Position numbers and translations under genes: made by a program. Shown piece by piece: positions 4,988 to 6,164 of a stretch of 6,164 bases of DNA. The notes under the pieces are model-generated. The model had not been told where the DNA came from. It saw nothing but the letters and a program-made list of their open reading frames with translations, and searched no databases. Numbering within the stretch: position 1 is the stretch's first letter; the number at the start of each line of letters is the position of its first letter. Source of the stretch: an uncultured Dorea sp. (GTDB lineage: Bacteria; Bacillota; Clostridia; Lachnospirales; Lachnospiraceae). The stretch lies in NCBI GenBank assembly GCA_910579925.1, contig CAJTVY010000086.1, positions 1 to 6,164 on the forward strand, written 5' to 3'.

Positions 4988-5806
4988 ATGAAAATAATTA
5001 ATTTAGTAGAAAACTCACCTGGGATTCCTGGATGTGGGTACGAACACGGATTAAGTTTCTATATCGAAACGAAGAAACATAAGCTTCTTGTAGACAGCGG
5101 TGCAACGGATCTGTTTCTTCATAATGCAGACCTGCTTCATATCGACCTGCAAAAAGTTGATACCATGATCTTAAGTCACGGCCATTATGATCATGGGGGA
5201 GGAATCCCTGCATTTTCCAGGCTGAATCCAGAGGCCGCTATCTACATGAAGGATTCCTGCAAAGAGGAATATTATCATCTGAAAAGCGATGGCTGGAAAT
5301 ATATCGGCATTGATAAAGAAATTATGAATCTCAGGCAATGCGTCTTTGTTCACGGAGACTTTGAGATTGATGATGAATTATTCTTATTTACGGACGTTCC
5401 TGCAGTCAGATATCCGTCAAAAGGAAACTTAAGTCTGAAAAAGAAAGTGGCAGGCGAATTTGTCCAGGATATGTTCTGCCATGAACAGTCTCTTGTGATT
5501 ACTCAGGGAGATGATAGAATCCTGTTATCGGGATGTGCACACAGCGGAATATTGAATATTCTGGATCGCTATGCAGAGCTCTTCCATTCGGAACCGGATC
5601 TGGTAATCAGCGGGTTCCATCTGATGCAGGACGAACCATATTCTGAGGAGGAGGTAAGGGACATCCGGCAGATTGCCCATAACCTAAAAAAGATGGACAC
5701 AACATTTTATACCGGACACTGTACTGGAGGAGAGGGATTTGATCTTATGAAAGAAATCATGGGAAACCAGATCAGGATGATACATAGTGGGGAGACGATT
5801 TTGTAA
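4988..5806 (+). CDS. Metallo-beta-lactamase-fold hydrolase, COG1237 type (dihydropterin/RFA-P synthase-like)
   Basis: From ATG 4988 the product is 272 residues, cytosolic, with no signal peptide. The fold opens with MKIINLVENS and H-x-LSFYIE, then LLVDSGAT (33-40). The metal-binding SHGHYDHGGG follows, with His64, His66, Asp68 and His69, and further metal or active-site candidates are His165 (HEQS), His185 (GCAHSG), His211 (SGFH) and His244 (TGHCTG), ending in HSGE. The SHGHYDHGGG, GCAHSG, GFH and TGHCTG set is typical of COG1237, which includes archaeal enzymes named for 7,8-dihydropterin-6-methyl-4-(beta-D-ribofuranosyl)-aminobenzene-5'-phosphate synthesis. In bacteria the real substrate is generally unknown and the name should not be taken literally. 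The longer frame from 4922 would add 22 residues encoded by the terminator hairpin, so it is rejected. No clear promoter fits between the terminator and the start, so expression may depend on read-through. Confidence 0.88.
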   Translation: MKIINLVENSPGIPGCGYEHGLSFYIETKKHKLLVDSGATDLFLHNADLLHIDLQKVDTMILSHGHYDHGGGIPAFSRLNPEAAIYMKDSCKEEYYHLKSDGWKYIGIDKEIMNLRQCVFVHGDFEIDDELFLFTDVPAVRYPSKGNLSLKKKVAGEFVQDMFCHEQSLVITQGDDRILLSGCAHSGILNILDRYAELFHSEPDLVISGFHLMQDEPYSEEEVRDIRQIAHNLKKMDTTFYTGHCTGGEGFDLMKEIMGNQIRMIHSGETIL

Positions 5807-5838
5807 GATAACGCAGGAGATGAAAGCAGGATACAGAA

Positions 5839-5869
5839 AAAAACAGCCACTGACGGTATGGCTGTTTTT
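5839..5869. terminator. Two-way intrinsic terminator between convergent genes
   Basis: AAAAACAGCCA (5839-5849) pairs perfectly with TGGCTGTTTTT (5859-5869) around a nine-base loop. T-runs occur at the 3' side on both strands (five on plus; seven on minus, complementary to A 5837-5843). It can therefore end the metallo-hydrolase transcript on plus and the rpsT transcript on minus. It lies 32 bases beyond the first stop and 32 bases beyond the second. Confidence 0.88.
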
Positions 5870-5901
5870 ATATACGATCTATTGTTCTCAAGCAGCTGCC
5901 C

Positions 5902-6164
5902 TTAAGCGATTCCGTTCACGGCCTTTGCCAGACGGGAAATCTTTCTGGAACAGGTATTCTTGTGATAAACACCCTTGCTTCCTGCCTTGTTGATCTCAAC
6001 AGTTGCTTCCTTAAGCGCCTCTGCCGCAGCCTGTGCATCCTTGTTCGCAACGGCTGTCTCAACCTTCTTCACATAAGTCTTTACCTTAGACTTAATTGCC
6101 TTATTTCTGGCAGCTTTTGTTTCGTTCACTAAGATTCTCTTCTTTGCAGATTTGATATTAGCCA
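5902..6164 (-). CDS. rpsT: 30S ribosomal protein S20 (start codon cut by one base at right edge)
   Basis: Read on the minus strand, the frame gives ANIKSAKKRILVNETKAARN followed by KAIKSKVKTYVKKVE, an alanine-rich helix (AQAAAEALKEATVEI), and GVYHKNT with a basic ISRLAKAVNGIA end. This is the classic S20 pattern, a three-helix protein that binds 16S rRNA early in small-subunit assembly. The window ends with the complement of TGGCT, so the initiating ATG would start at 6165, one base outside if that base is A, giving 87 residues, normal for S20. A GTG at codon 13 (6127-6129) could be mistaken for the start but would remove the conserved NIKSAKKR region. The tail has Cys-Ser-Arg-Lys-Ile where I recall mostly Ala-Ala/Ala-Ser-Arg-Lys-Lys, a mild variation. 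It is convergent with the metallo-hydrolase gene and shares its terminator. Confidence 0.96.
   Translation of the reverse strand, partial: ANIKSAKKRILVNETKAARNKAIKSKVKTYVKKVETAVANKDAQAAAEALKEATVEINKAGSKGVYHKNTCSRKISRLAKAVNGIA

Noticed and set aside
5787..5993. Plus-strand open frame of 68 codons across the two-way terminator
   Set aside because: It overlaps the end of the metallo-hydrolase gene, runs through the terminator and into the antisense of rpsT, and has no protein motif.
1..6164. Search for a CRISPR array, tRNA, riboswitch, insertion-sequence ends or a toxin-antitoxin or defence system
   Set aside because: No repeated spacer pattern, cloverleaf, recognisable aptamer core or terminal inverted repeats were seen by eye. 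The only mobile-element-related signal is the Rpn-type tail at the left edge.

Overview
The window looks like a chromosomal segment of a low-to-moderate GC Gram-positive bacterium, most likely a clostridial gut lineage such as Lachnospiraceae. This is inferred from strong AGGAGG-type ribosome binding sites, a compact Gram-positive signal peptidase I, an Rpn-family nuclease tail and GNAT remnant of the type I associate with that group, and the sequence of ribosomal protein S20. No species can be named from the sequence alone.

Layout. Positions 3-209 hold the C-terminal tail of an Rpn-type PD-(D/E)XK nuclease/transposase gene cut by the left edge. It is followed without a gap by a decayed GNAT acetyltransferase (210-587) that carries a 13-bp tandem duplication, an internal deletion and two nonsense codons. 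A PfkB-family sugar kinase (685-1617) comes next, then a 228-bp gap that contains an orphan coding-like fragment (1627-1758) and a well-formed sigma-70 type promoter (1778-1806). That promoter heads a probable three-gene operon: dCMP deaminase (1847-2335), signal peptidase I (2349-2894) and a membrane-anchored lipase-like alpha/beta hydrolase (2916-4256). A second promoter (4322-4351) precedes a small nitroreductase (4388-4912), which ends at a strong intrinsic terminator (4927-4966). Only 21 bases after that terminator's T-run starts a metallo-beta-lactamase-fold protein of the dihydropteroate-synthase-like COG1237 type (4988-5806). A two-way terminator (5839-5869) separates it from rpsT (ribosomal protein S20), which is read on the minus strand and whose start codon begins one base beyond the right edge.

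How the parts fit. The genes are mostly housekeeping or general metabolism (nucleotide salvage, protein secretion, lipid or ester hydrolysis, flavin redox, sugar phosphorylation, translation). They do not form one recognisable pathway. The left 600 bases are a decay zone. For three genes the longest open frame begins too early: promoter, terminator or ribosome-binding-site positions favour starts at 2916, 4388 and 4988. I see no CRISPR array, tRNA, rRNA, riboswitch or complete mobile element, and no convincing evidence of a new multi-gene system. The most interesting points are the step-by-step GNAT decay, the unidentified fragment after the kinase, the lipase domain fused to a multi-pass membrane region, and the terminator tightly placed in front of the metallo-hydrolase gene.
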